Assembly (NCBI GenBank): GCA_002270565.1
Contig: NQMI01000045.1
Location: 186,001-250,000 of the forward strand
Direction: 5' to 3'
Length of the DNA stretch: 64,000 nucleotides
Origin: Stenocarpella maydis
Taxonomy: Eukaryota; Ascomycota; Sordariomycetes; Diaporthales; Diaporthaceae
The notes below the pieces were generated by a model. That model was not told the origin of the DNA. It saw only the letters and a program-made list of their open reading frames with translations, and did not search any database. Each line of letters opens with the position of its first letter. Within the stretch, counting starts at the first letter, position 1. Shown here in pieces: positions 46,230-58,733 of the stretch. The position numbers and the translations under genes are program-made.

Positions 46230-47729
46230 AGTGTCACCATGCACAGACAGGCCTCAGCTTCCCAGGAGATATCCTGCATAGCGGGTCGGACACTTGAGAG
46301 AGCCTGAAGAGTGTGGCCCCACCACAGGCCAATCAATAATTTCGTTTTACAACTATTTATTCTTTTCAGAGCCCCTTTCTCAATGGGAGAGTCACAAGAC
46401 GGCGTTTGAGAGAAGAGGTGGTAGACACCACGCGGTCATAAATCTCATGCCTCTCTTCAGGCTTGAGGCAACAACGGTGTTTTGGGATACCACGAGGGCA
46501 AAGGCATGACAGCATAGCGGCAGGCGTTCATCTGGTATTTGTTTTGGGTGTTCATACGAGCCTGTTCACACGGTGTTGGTGCATCATCCTCCCGGAATCT
46601 TATGATACGGAAGTGCAGGGCAAGGTTAGGAAAGCCCACAAGGTCGAGGACGGTTAGGAAATTAGGAGAGGAGGGGAGGGGCAGTCGAGCCGCTAGAGCT
46701 CGTGTAGATTGCATGGTTACTCGACGGTGCCCTTGGACGTGTAGATGCTGAATGTAATAGGTCTTGTCAGACCACGACAAGTAAAGCCACTTCTCCCCAG
46801 TGTTCTGTCTCACGGCCGTGATTCGGGGCCATTTTGCCGTGCCCCATTCTTGGATGTTGAACAGAACCCCATATATAGCTCGAGCCACCTGGTGTGAACG
46901 TATAAAAGACTGCATACGTGGGTGCGTCTTCGCTCCCACAGGAAGCTAGCCACATGCTTACATAGCTAGCATATGACCGAACCAGCCTACGAGTCAATAC
47001 TCCAGACAAGACAATTGGGCCCCCTGCCTCGGGTGGAGGGGCGCTGTGGGCTGGGGCGTCATCGACCCCAGGTCGCCTATCTACACTAGTGTAAGATATC
47101 TGACTGACCCGCGTTCGTCCTTCGCCAGTAGCTCGCTCCCGTCAGCCTGTTTTAGTATCAACGGTCCGCACCGCGTGTGTGAGATGGGCATGTCAGATGC
47201 GGGGCGCCCCGCGGGTCATGTGGTCCCGGCAGAACACGCGACATGGCTGCACGGCTCCTCTCTCCTCTGATGCGTGCGTGGCACGACATGTTGCGTCAAA
47301 CACTTGGCTTCGAAATTCTGGAGCCCGCCCAAGACTAGCCGCACCGCATTGTGACTTGGGCTCTCCTCGTTATGCAGAATTATCACCCGGCATTCCCCAC
47401 ACTTCAAGTGCTGCTCGGTATCGCGTGCTGTATATGTGATGTCACGCAGGCGGTGGCCATGATGCGGTCAGGTCGCCAGAGGACGACGCTCAAGAACGCC
47501 CGGCAAACAATTCAGGATGCCCGTCTGCAGGAATGACAGTAGGGGCCGTTGGAGAAGCTTGGAGCTCGGAGGGAGATGCTCCGAATATGCAACGGCTCCT
47601 CCGTCAGCAAAACACACTCACCGTCCGGAGGCGGGGGACCATAAAGAAGGCTCCCGTCCTCGTGCTGTATTATGTAGAGGACATGCCACACCACCAATCT
47701 TTTGTGTGCCAGGCCACGTGCAAGTCATC
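46230..47729. other. Intergenic region, no gene seen
   Basis: About 1.5 kb between SPT2 and the GH1 gene. Minus-strand ORFs near 46457-47009 lack family features. The last several hundred bases should include the GH1 promoter. Confidence 0.5.
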
Positions 47730-49803
47730 ATGGTTTATACATCACGGCAGCGACATGCTGCTGCCCTGGCTGCCCTGGCTGCCCTCTCGGCCTTGTCGCT
47801 CATACAGGCACAGGCACAGGCACCCAATGCCACCACCTCGGCTGCGGGAGGCCTTGTCACTTTCCCACCTCTGAGTGGGGCGTCAACGACCTACACCCTC
47901 ACGAGCTACAACACACAGTCCACCTCTACCTACTTGACGCAGACCGACTTCAGCAATGAGCGTCTTGCTCTCCTCTGGGATCAGGTCGGGCCCGTGGCTA
48001 CTGGCCCGGTCACGACGACCGTGACACCCACTCCTGAGCCGAGCGCTTATCCATCACCGGGCGCGTTCCACCCTCTTGTCCCTCCATATGAGCCTGATCT
48101 CACCAATTGTACCCTGCCAAGGGACTTTGTGTGGGGTGTGGCTTCTTCGTCGTACCAGATCGAGGTACGTGCAACTCGGCGTCAGATCACAGCTGTGCCC
48201 CGGACCAACCTCGACTGACACGTGAACGGTGCAGGGCGCCGCAGATGCAGAAGGGAAAGGGCCATCCATATGGGATCTGCTGTCCCACCGCGTGCCCAAC
48301 CTCATTGCTGATAACTCCACAGGCGACGTGGTGGCCTCTCACTACTACCTGTACAAGCAGGACATCGCCCGCCTCAAGGCACTCGGCATCCCTGCCTTCA
48401 GCCCGAGCATAAGCTGGCCGCGCATTTTCCCATTTGGTAAGGGGCCCATCAACGAGGCCGGCGTGGCTCACTATGACGACGTGGTAAGGACTGCAGTCGA
48501 GGCCGGCCTCGCCCTCGCCGTCACCCTCTTCCACTGGGATACACCCCTGGCGCTCTTCAATGAGTACGGGGCCTGGAACGACCGCCAGGTCATCGACGAC
48601 TTCTTCAACTACGCCACCTTTGTCATCGCGCGGTACGACGAGTACGTCACTGAGTGGTTCACCATCAACGAGCCGCAGTACTGCAACTGGCAGTTCTCGA
48701 CGTACCCGGCGGGCGAGTACTACCCCATCTACAACAACATCTCGTCGGGCACCCAGTCGCGCTTCCTGTGCGGCCACCACACCCTGCTCGCCCACGCCAA
48801 GGTCTACAGGTGGTACAAGGACGAGTTCGGCGGGACCAAGAAGATGACCTTCAAGAACTCGGGCAACTACTTCGAGCCCAGCTCGTCCTCGGCCGCCGAC
48901 CTCGACGCCACCCAGCGCCAGTATGACTTCTCCATCGGCTGGTTCAACCACCCGGTCTGGAACGGGGGCCAGTACCCGGACAGCCTGCGCGACACCCTCG
49001 GCGGCCTCCTGCCCGAGTTCACGCCCGAGGAGAGCGACATGGTCTCTGGGTCCTGCGACTTCTTCGCCATAGACCCCTACACCTCCCACTACGCCACCGC
49101 CATCGACGACCCCGCCGCCTGCACCTCAAACAGCTCCCACCCGGGCTACCCCGAGTGCGCCGCCTCGCGGCCCCTCGCCCCGGGCGGGTTCGCCGTGGGG
49201 CCCGCCGCCGACGCGGGCGTCAGCTGGCTGTGGAGCGCGCCTCAGGGCGTGCGGAGGTTCCTGGGCAAGATCACCAAAGATCTGTTCCCCGGCGTCCCCG
49301 AGATCGTAGTCACCGAGTTCGGGTTCGCGGAGCCGGGCGAGGCGGCCCTCGACTCGCTGTCTGCCGTACAGTGGGACCTGCGCCGCGCGGATTACTACCA
49401 GGGGTACCTGGACAACATCCTTGCCGCGAGGGTGTACGACGGTGTCAATGTCACCGGCGCGTGGGGGTGGGCTATATTCGACAATTACGAGTGGTTCTCC
49501 GGGAGCAGTGTGCGCTTCGGACTGCAGGTGAGTACTCTACTTCCCTTTTATGTCTTGCCTACCCGTATATCCTGCCCATCATATGTATCTGACGCCGACT
49601 CAGTACGTCAACTACACGTCACTCGAGCGCACCCCCAAGGCGTCAATGTTCCAGTTCCTGAACTGGTTCAACAGCAAGGGCCGCGGCTTTGCCGGTGGCG
49701 GCGCTGACAACTCAAGTATAGACGTAAGCGCAGGAATCACATACCCAGCCCACTTCCAACATGCCCCCACACGCAGTACAGCTCGATTCCTATATTAAGT
49801 TAA
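47730..49803 (+). CDS. Secreted GH1 beta-glucosidase-like glycoside hydrolase
   Basis: Four exons, 47730-48164, 48235-49527, 49604-49723 and 49777-49803, give 624 aa. A signal peptide (AALAALAALSALSLIQAQA) is followed by a Thr-rich stretch of about 100 residues and then the GH1 barrel. The barrel opens at FVWGVASSSYQIEGAADAEG, with intron 1 inside that signature. The acid/base Glu lies in TINEP at about 291 and the nucleophile Glu in VVTEFGF at about 506. Substrate-binding features include FHWDTPLALF and NYEWFSGSSVRFG. GH1 enzymes retain configuration on beta-linked glycosides; extracellular release of glucose from cello-oligosaccharides or glycosides is likely. The last exon has only 8 codons and ends against AT-rich repeat DNA, so the native C terminus may have been altered. 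Confidence 0.88.
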
Positions 49804-50014
49804 GAGCCTCCCTAAGGGAGGGGTTTATTTCTTAACAAAAATTATACTTCATATTTAGGACTTTTATATAAATTAATTAATTATTATATGTTTAACAAAA
49901 AATGTATAACTATTACTATTATTAACTTAGAGCGTTTTGTTATAATAAATAAATATATTTATTACATAGTATTATAGCTTAGCTAATGTTTTCTTAGTTT
50001 TCTACCTAACTATA
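49804..50014. repeat. AT-rich degraded repeat flanking the Fot1-like element
   Basis: Composition drops abruptly to about 80 percent AT directly after the GH1 stop. It begins with a small palindrome, CCTCCCTAAGGGAGG. Together with 51945-52090 it looks like an older repeat into which the Fot1-like element inserted. Confidence 0.5.
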
Positions 50015-51942
50015 AGTCGCAGCACCGTTTCACGCACTACCCCCTTCCCGCACATCCGGTTTCAGACGCTGATTTCTTAACCACCCCTACTACACTCAAC
50101 GATTCTGACCTCTATTTAAATGCTGTATTCTCATTAATTATACCATTCAAATCTTTATCCTCTTCTCTATCCTCTAGTATGCCTTATATCTCTGCTTCAC
50201 GATACCTAGTTGCCACTACCAACCTCCTTGATAGGACATCCTAATGATAAGCGTCTAGAGACTACCATATTTCCAGGTATAGCCTATGCTGTTGCCTTTA
50301 AGGAATACCCACTCGTGAGAAGTATAATTCAACTTATTAGAAGCTATTATATACTTAGGAGTTAATTTTAGCCAACTAGGCCCTTCTTTAGGGCCGTCTA
50401 AGCCATCCCCCGTTATATACGGCTCTCTAGCGCCTTGCAAGCTATATCACTAATGATGCTATTCCTAATGTTACCAACTACCACCCACTGGGAAAGAATT
50501 AGACAATATAATTCCTGATAAGAAATCCCTTAATAAAAACCCTTAAGGCTATATATATTAAATATAAATATATAAATACAGCCATATATAAGAATATTAA
50601 CCTCTTTTTTAACCGCCTTAATGAACCCGAGCTCCTTAATATTCCTCTTAAATTCTAGCATAATGCTAATGTGATAGGCTTTTAGGAAGGTGATGGGGAG
50701 AATTACCTTATAATAGGCTCTTTAGTGGTCAATTTAATTATTAAAAAAACAGCCCTTAATCACACGTGGTATACCTTAATTGAGTGTATTAATGGGGCTA
50801 GTAATGCTCTTAACCCTCTTATTATCTTTAGGGGTAAATCAGTATAATAATAATCGTTTCCTTTAGCTAAACTTAAGGAATTTAGAAATTAGTTATTTAT
50901 AACCTTAGAAATAGGCTAGATAAATAATTAGATAGGTCTTCTATAGCTTATAATAATATTTAAGCTAAATACCTATCCTTTTAATCCCTTGTAATGGAGG
51001 GTCCTCCTTCTTAATAGCTATGCCTTATATACTACTAAAGAGTTTATATAACATTGCTTTAAATTAAAGATTTGGGCTGTATTTCTTCCCGCCCATACTT
51101 CCTATATCCTTTAGCCCCTTAATATTAGTATATTCTCTCTTTTAAAGAGGTAATATCATTAAAACTTAGCCCTCTTAGCAATATAGTATAGTATTAAGGA
51201 ATCTAGTAAAGAATTCTTCCTTTATACCTATAAAAAGTCTTAGAATAGCATTATAAAGACTACTATTATTAAAAAGGTATGGGTTATAATAGGAATTTGG
51301 CCTAGGGACTGAATAAAGGCAAAAAACTCTCAACTAGTAGCCCAAAACAATAATACTACTATTGCTAATAACGCTAGCAAGCTAGGGAATAATCCAATTA
51401 ACTTGCAATTAGCTATAATCAATTTAAAAACACTACATTCCTCTAGGCACATTATAGCAATTCAATTGGAATTGCATAGCGTTAGCGATATTTATAAATC
51501 CCCTACTATTCGCCTCCTCTTTTGCAAGGTCTGCAAGGGGCTTAATGAGTTAGCTACTCGTGCTATTACTATAGAGGCTGAAAATCAGGTCCTTATAGCT
51601 GACCTAAAGCAGCAGAAGCTGAAGAAGAAGAGGAGGGTGGTCCCGGACCCAAATAAAGCCTTCATCAGTATTGCGGCTATTACAAAGGAGAGGGCTATGA
51701 TGGGACTCTTGAAGGAGGAGCCACCTAAAACACTTGAAAACCATAAGTTAGGGGACAACAATAAGGTTGAGGAAATGAAGTGTATTATAGTGCACGCTTT
51801 AGAGAGCGAGGGGTTATTATTTGATTATAAATAGCTTCAATGGTTATCGAGAAATTGAGTGTTGAAATAGGGGTTGGTTCTTGAGGAGGTCGAAAAATCG
51901 AGTGTGCCTGAAGGGGGTGGTGCGTGAAACGGTGCTGCGACT
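50015..51942 (+). mobile_element. Fot1/Pogo-type DNA transposon, RIP-degraded
   Basis: The ends are AGTCGCAGCACCGTTTCACG and its reverse complement. Inverted repeats run about 35 bp, and a TA dinucleotide flanks both sides (50013-50014 and 51943-51944), the target duplication of this superfamily. Length is 1928 bp, matching the roughly 1.9 kb of Fot1-like elements. The interior is very AT-rich and full of stops, as RIP gives. Confidence 0.9.
50130..51834 (+). pseudogene. Fot1/Pogo (DDE_1) transposase remnant
   Basis: Broken frames still show Pogo-family blocks: NHTWYTLIECINGASNALNP and LIIFRGKS near 50760-50840, and FLPAHTSYILQPLNISIFS near 51086-51142, the last being the conserved stretch after the catalytic Asp. 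The final 143 codons (51403-51834) remain open, including KKKRRVVPDPNKAFISIAAI, a C-terminal motif of Pot2/Fot1-like transposases, and end at TAG. That open stretch is a fragment, not a gene: it has no ATG at its start and lacks the catalytic core. Confidence 0.85.
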
Positions 51943-52158
51943 TATGTAGCTATAAGTTTTGAACCTTTAATGGGCCTTAGGAATAGATCTATACTCTTTA
52001 TTCTCTAACTCCATCCTAACGGCTACTATTAGCTGCCCTTGTACATCTCTTGGCTAGAACTTGTCTCTTTGTATTTTATATCAGTCTCTACAATACGTTT
52101 TTGATCGGGGCAAGAAGCATCGCCATCTTCGAACTACATAGAAGCTCCGATATAACTA

Positions 52159-53942
52159 TCAGACTAACTGCCTCGTGGATACCCATTTCTGGTAACGTGA
52201 CTGTTGCGGCAAGGCTGCAGACCTGGGAGGGTGTTGCACCAGTCCAGAGCCAGTATAGTTGTCTTGCCCACCGGTGTCCACAGAATGGATGACCTTGAGC
52301 TGGCTGTGGTAATCATGGGAAGAATCCACCGAGGTGAGAGTTGCGAATGTGATCCCGTCCGTAGCGCTCACATGTGTGTTCCTTTGAGTGTTGGCAGTAG
52401 TGGTGGTTATTGTTGAGCGATACGCCTGGCGGATGAAGCTTCTGAGTCCCGTGATGGCGTCATTACCAACGACCATCTGCGGTAACTGTTGTTCCCCTTC
52501 CTTGGATGAGGGACTGCCAGTGATGTTGCACCTACCGGCTTCTTTGCTACTTGAGCGGATGAACAGCCGAGTCCGGGAATAATTTCTGAAGGAATTCCAA
52601 GACGCAGCAAGGCTTGCACCGATGGTCTTAAATGGGAGCGCCACCACGGGCATACACGCACAGATGAGGCCAATATTGAGCTCCAAGATGCTGTAAATAG
52701 GGTCAGAATTTAATAATGTACTGGGGCCGTGAACAAAGGAACAAGAGGATCCTCAAGAGAGTTCCTTTCTTATCTTACCCGAACACATAAACCACACTCC
52801 ATGTTCCGTCTGCTGGGTCCCAGAGGAACCGTGCAGCCAAGCCCCCGGCTGAACAGCCGCAAGCCCTAAGGTGAAATTTAGCTTTTTTCTTTTTGAAAAA
52901 CTGAGTTTATATGGCAGAGACTCACAAGAGGCCTGTTAAAAACACGCTCAGGACTCCAAGCTTCCGTTTGGGTGGGAGGCTCAGATTGGAGACAAGCCAT
53001 AAAGGGATGACCAAAATGTACAGGTCTGAGATCAGTCCAAAAATGCCGTTCACTAGCGAGTTGTGATCCTGTGCCACTGTACAAGTCCCATAGTAAGTTG
53101 TGTAATGCCATGTCTGGCCCTTTCTGGGCACGCAATTATCCAGGACAAATATGCAGAGGGCGGTGTAGACAATAGTGATTGATGCGATGCCAGCCCAGAT
53201 CAGCCAGCGAACGCAGCGGATGGGGCTGAAGAGGCGGAGGTAGAGGACCAGGAGCGTGAGTTTAAAAGACATGGAGCCCAAGGAGTGCAAAACCAGCCCT
53301 ACAGCTGTGAACTAGATGCCATAATGTTAGTAGAATGCCTCAAAAACTGCGCCCCTGGCAACTAGCGTGAACTAATAAGAGCGGGCAGGGCTATCGCCTA
53401 CTTTCAGATAGCGCTCTGTGATCATAGACAGGGGCACATCCCATAGGTGCCTTCCCAAAGGATTGTCCGCCTCTGAGTTATTGTCAGCAGTCCAACCTCT
53501 GGGCAACTGAACTCCTGTGATCGCCATGGCAGACTTACCAACCAAAACGGTGGCACAGTATGATATGATGGTGACCTGAGCCTATAGTCAGATTGAAAAA
53601 CCAATATTTAACAGTATGACGAGGAAGACCTACTGCACTCATGATACAAAGAACTAGTATCGGGAAGTATGAATGAGTACTGGTATCAACAAATTGGGGA
53701 ACAATTATACACGTACGGTCATCCGCTGCCAGCTTGTGCATCTGCCGTAGACGAGTACCCAGGCGAAGAATAACGAGAACGGACATAATAGGCATGAAAA
53801 CGTATATAATAACCCGATACAAAGTTGCAAGTGAGGGTGGGTTGACGAAATTCGAGCTCAGGCCTTTGGGTGCCTGCGCTGCCGGGATCTGAGAGAGATC
53901 CTGACGAGCAGACAGTGTGCCGACAGATTTGAGGGCGACCAT
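52159..53942 (-). CDS. PTH11-like rhodopsin-domain seven-helix membrane protein
   Basis: Six exons close in frame to 452 aa: 53942-53703, 53581-53539, 53472-53402, 53311-52926, 52865-52779 and 52690-52159. Motifs fit the fungal rhodopsin-domain (SAT4/PTH11-like) family: VIIYVFMPIMSVLVILRLGT as helix 1, LAADDRTCII, then NPLGRHLWDVP with ITERYLK. Later pieces are FKLTLLVLYLRLFSPIRCVR, a Cys-containing loop (CVPRKGQTWHY...YGTCT), FGLISDLYILVIPLWLVSNL and ELNIGLICACMPVVALPFKT. The last 110 residues are a hydrophilic cytosolic tail. Such proteins may be G-protein-coupled receptors sensing surfaces or hosts; no CFEM domain is present here. The first intron uses a poor donor (GTTCCC); the better GTACGT at 53716 breaks the frame. 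Confidence 0.75.
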
Positions 53943-55411
53943 GTTGTGTGCCGATTGAAATTTATGATCTGAAGGGGATGAATTTGGAGCCGAGGCCAGC
54001 TTGCAAGGAGAAAATTGATCTGGGCAATATAAGACACCCACAGTCCCTGATACTTCCCGGCGGTGGAGAGCAGGGCAGACGTGAACGTAGAGGCAAGTAT
54101 CGAATGAGAATAGAAGTGTACGGTGGGTAAAGGTATTCAATTGTGAAGAAGTGGAAGGCATTTGGGACGGGCGTAGCCTCTTCGCGAGTATATAAAGTAT
54201 TTTGGGAAACAGGACCACATAAGTCAAGAAAGAATATCGTCGCCAGATGGGAGGGTATCGGCGGGACCAGTAACATGTACCACCACCACAATGCAACATA
54301 ATGCGCAGCATGGCTCGTGATCATGATCGTTGGCTGCGAAAATTCTATATGTAGATACAGGATAGGCGCCGCCACTCAGCCCCAGGGAAGGAGTGTGCTT
54401 TCTCAGCAAAGACCGATTCCTTGCAAAAGTTCCAGCCGTTACTGTGGAGCTTCACTGCTGTAGGATTCCGGCCATAATTGCTGTACCCGGCCGGGGAGGG
54501 GTGCGTGGTGTTGAGCAGTCCAGTGAATTGTTATCTTCCGCACGAGTGGGGATCTCAGCGACAGGGACTCTTCTGAGCTTGTTCATTGAATCCTCGATAA
54601 CCCGCCTCTGATGTGACCACGAGGACTGATTCGCAATTCTTACCTAATACGTAGTTGCTCGGGCATGCAGGTACTGCTTCATTACTGTAACTCGACGAGA
54701 TTTGGCATAGCACACCACGTTGCAACTGTCAACTGTCGTCTTCTGAAAAAGTGTGCTGACTAGGACGCGGTTTGATTGGAGATGTATACCTATGGACATC
54801 ACTCGATGTCCTCGCGCTCATGTAATTGCTAATTCAACACACCCGGTGTGACTGTAATATGCACGCTCAAATGCTACGCTGGGCTTTGACCCACCTCCTA
54901 CTAGCGCCAACATGCTCTACAATTATATAAAAAGTTTGCATGCTCCGCCAACCAAGATACTGCAGACCTACGGCACGGCACCCATGCAAATGGGTCCGTG
55001 TCTTGGAAACGGCTAAGCCACCTACCAACAACAGTCACATCGTGTATCTGCTCAACCTATTTCGGCATCTCGTACCTGCTCATGCAATTACTGAAGGAGT
55101 TGGCATGATACGTAGATGCTCCCGGGAGCAAGTGCCCGCCCACCTTGTACGTCGTTCTGTTGAAAACCTCCCGTGAGACACTCTACCCATCATTGGTTCA
55201 CTGGTACACATATACTTATCACTTTCCCAGCGCCGCAACAGTTGATAGTCCAGAGCACTTGTGCGCTTTGCTTCGCGACTCTCTTGCATCAAAACTTTGT
55301 ATCACTACTGCATTCAACAGCTAATTGTCAGGCACTGGGGCTGGGCTAGGGCGAGTTGTTTCCTTCCCCTATTCTACGACAACGACTGGCTGCTCTGCAC
55401 AACCAGTCAAG
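53943..55411. other. Divergent intergenic region between receptor and P450 genes, no gene seen
   Basis: About 1.5 kb holding both 5' ends. Short ORFs only. A TATATAAAAAG element near 54924 is too far upstream of the P450 start to assign. Confidence 0.5.
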
Positions 55412-57348
55412 ATGCTCACGCAAATTTTCTTTGCGGCAGTTGCACTGCTGGTGCCTTACCTGTTCCGCACAATTCGGTTCAAGAGACTGCATCAGTTCGC
55501 CCGCTTCCCACAGCTGCCTCCGTCACCATATCTAGGTCACCTTCAGATTGTCGACGAGTTTGTCAAGCGTTCTGCGCCAGGGGCTCATCCAGGTAGCTAT
55601 CTCATTATCATCATAATACTGCCCAAGCCGTGAAATGCAGTAGTTAACTAGAGCTCAGACGTCGCGTTTGCAGCCATGCATGAGGCCTTGGGCCGACCGC
55701 CTGTCATGTTTGTTGATCTGCGGCCTGCAGCTTCACCCATGCTTGTTGTAGCGAGCTATGAGGTTGCGGAGCAGATTTCCAAATCGTCAGACCGCTTCCC
55801 CTACAGCCCTCCAAAGGTACCCGAGATATGGAACCACATGGTCCATCTCAGCGGGCCGACCTCTATTGCGTCTTCCCAGGTGGGTGCTTGATAAATGGAT
55901 TCCCGGTCCTCCAGTGTCTTGAAGGTTCTCACATGATCCTTCTATTTGTTCAGAGACTAACTACGGGTTCATCGATGCTTTTCAGGGCGAAGAATGGAAA
56001 GCACTTCGCAAGAGATTCAATGCAGGGTTTGCTCCGCAGCATCTTCTAAGCCTTCTGCCGGCTATCGTGCACAAGTCACAGCTATTTGTCGGTCGCCTTA
56101 ACGATCTGGCACAAAAGGGAGACGATTTCTCCCTGCAAAAACTTGCTACAGATCTTACCTTGGACATAATTGGGGATCTAGCACTTGATACCGATATGGT
56201 GAGCTATTGAGGCTACTTCCGCTGCTGCGTCAAGCAAGCTAATGCCTATCAGGGCGCTCAGACTTCACGCCCGGCGAAGGTGACTCGCGATTTCCAGACG
56301 CTCATACGAACCTACACAGACGAGCAGATAGACCTGCCCTGGTGGTTCACGCCCCGCTTGGAATGGAAGCGCAGCAGACTTGCTCAGCGGGTTCGAACCT
56401 CGCTCAAGGCCATTGTCCAAGATACCCATGCCCAGCGCAAGTTACTCACTTCCAAGCCTCGCAGTATACTTTCTATGAGTCTTGAGGGCATCGAAGAACT
56501 CTCGCCCAGGATTCTAGATACGACTTGCGACCAGCTCAGTACATTTCTTTTCGCCGGTCATGATACTACCAGTACCACCATAGCATGGATGCTGTACGAG
56601 GTCTCCCACACACCCCGCGCCCTACAAGCAGTGCGCACTGAGCTTGATGACATCTTTGGCCCGGACCCGAGCCCAGCGGCGGTGGCATCCAAACTACTTG
56701 CGCCCGGCGGGTCGGAGCTTGTCAAGCGGATGGTTTATACATCAGCTGTCATTAAGGAGACGCTTCGACTGTGGCCCCCCGGGGCCACATCACGAATGAC
56801 CAAGCCAGGCGATGGGCTCAAGGCTACCATGTACACATTACAGGGCGAAGCGTCCGAGATTGACCTGGACGGGATGATGCTCTATCATGTTCCTTATATT
56901 ATCCAGAGGGACCCGGCCGTCTTCGGCGAGACGGCCAATGTGTTTGTCCCGGAGCGCTGGCTCCAGAACGACGTTGCCAATAGCATCCCGGCGGGTGCGT
57001 GGAGAGCATTTGAGCGGGGCCCACGCAACTGCATTGGCCAGGAGCTCGCGACGATAGAGGCGCGTGTTGTGATGGCTCTGGTGGCCCGGCGTTTCCATTT
57101 TCTGAAGGTGGGCACTGGGTCGGCCATTGTTGATAATGTCACTCATCAGCCTGAGGTCGACGCTCATGGCCAGTATAAGGTCGCACAAAAGATGTACAAT
57201 GTGAGTTCCGCAATTCCTAAAGCCCCGAGGTAACGACTCCGCCGTACAGATTCGCTTGGCCTAACCGATTATCAAAAATTCAAAGGCTAGGGAAGTGACT
57301 TCCAAACCGGTGGATGGTATGCGCATGCGGGTCAAATTTGTTGCATAG
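55412..57348 (+). CDS. Cytochrome P450 monooxygenase (first of two)
   Basis: Five exons, 55412-55592, 55659-55879, 55986-56198, 56253-57200 and 57286-57348, give 541 aa with phases closing. The N-terminal anchor is FFAAVALLVPYLF, then RFPQLPPSPYLGH as the proline hinge. Conserved blocks: I-helix AGHDTT at about 306-311, ETLR (ExxR) at about 374-377, PERW, and the heme loop FERGPRNCIG with Cys at about 465. The last exon was chosen because it restores the usual P450 ending (VTSKPVDGMRMRVKF) after an intron with a CTAAC branch site; read-through into that intron would stop 10 codons later. ER-bound, oxidising a small molecule with a reductase partner; substrate unknown. Confidence 0.9.
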
Positions 57349-58135
57349 CCAATGTGAGAGTGGCAACAGCTTTGTGTCTGGAATCGGCCGATCCAGGAGT
57401 TCAGCAAACTTAGAAGCAGTCTAGTATGGCACGATAGCACATTCCAGAATGGGACTCATGTGAAGATTTCAATGAGAAAATAAATATGAATTTCCTTGGC
57501 TTTGGGCTTCATAATCCTTCGGACCCAATTCATTCACGACCAAGGTATGGGGCGCTGTCCACGCTGGTGATCGCTCAATAAGACGATAGCCCCTCATGAG
57601 ACGCAGGGAATTCTCGGGTGGCACCAGTCTTGCAGTAGGAGCTTTACACTGCAATGCATCAGTATTGCAATGCGGTTCATGTCTGGCTACCCGGAATCCG
57701 CCGTGGCCTGCATCAATGTTACCGCCTCGGCTACGCACTTGCGTCGCATGCTTCTGTGGACCCACATTGTCCTTCCTCGACTTCCGAGGGTTTATCGAGC
57801 TCGGGTCAATGTACCGAAATGTGCAACCAGCGGCACAGATACCCGGTTGTGTTTGCTCATCCTCCAGAAGGTGCTCGAGAGACATGGCTACCTAGGTAAA
57901 GATAGGAAAGTAGTCCGTCTGTTGGTTGCCCAACACCCGCACCAGGTAGCACCATACACGGGTCAGCTGAATATAGCAGCGTTTCAATAAGAAATACTTC
58001 TGTACCTAGCGCATGCAGTTGAACGGCACGGTTATGTGCCTGAGAGTTGTATTGTGGGCCCACATCCATCCGACCCATGCCTATCGGCCATATGCATTCT
58101 CAGCCGCAACTTCTCTGCACGCACTGGTGTACTTA
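57349..58135. other. Spacer, no supportable gene
   Basis: Overlapping ORFs on both strands at 57469-57990 lack domain signatures; they look like mutual shadows. Confidence 0.45.
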
Positions 58136-58733
58136 TTCTGACTTACGAGTGAGAGTATCAAAACCACGCTAAGTGCGCGCACATAACACACAGCACCCTT
58201 TTAAGTCTCCTTAAATCCAGCTAATTCCACCCATTATATCTCTATAATAGCTTTAAATAAAATAAGCCTTATACTAAAATAAAGAAGAAAAAAAGGTCTT
58301 TATTCCAATATAAGGATGATTTGTTTTAAAGTTATTATAAAAATACAATAAGTAAAATTAGCTAAATTTAAAATAATTTAAATATATAATTAAAAATTAA
58401 GAAAAAAAAGTATAAAGAATATGTTAATAAATTTACTTTGAATAGCTAAAATTACCTTCTTCTTTAAAAATTTTAATTCTTTATTTATTTTTCTTAAATC
58501 TAGCTAATTTTACGTATTATATCTTTATAATAGCTTTAAGTTAAATAAAACTTATATTAAAATAAAGAGCTTTCTTTCCTCTTTGTTTTATTATAAGCTT
58601 TATTTAATTTAAAGCCATTATGAAGATATAGTAGGTAGAATTAGCTGGATTTGAGGAGACTTGGAAATCCAGATGTGTTGTGTTATGTGCGCGCACTTAG
58701 CGTGGTTTTGATACTCTCGCTTGCAAGTCAGAA
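58136..58733. mobile_element. MITE-like 0.6-kb TIR element with TA target duplication
   Basis: Starts TTCTGACTTACGAGTGAGAG and ends with a near-perfect reverse complement; the block GAGAGTATCAAAACC...GCGCGCACATAACAC is exact on both sides. TA flanks both ends (58134-58135, 58734-58735), pointing to Tc1/mariner-type mobilisation. The AT-rich interior carries one unit (AAATCNAGCTAATT...ATAATAGCTTTAA) three times, at about 58214, 58496 and, inverted, about 58655-58590. Much of it could therefore fold back. No coding capacity. Confidence 0.85.

Noticed and set aside
51403..51834. Independent 143-aa gene
   Set aside because: It is inside the Fot1-like element, has no ATG at its start and matches the C-terminal tail of that transposase family.
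57469..57990. ORFs on both strands downstream of the first P450
   Set aside because: They overlap each other, no family signature or splice partners; consistent with chance.
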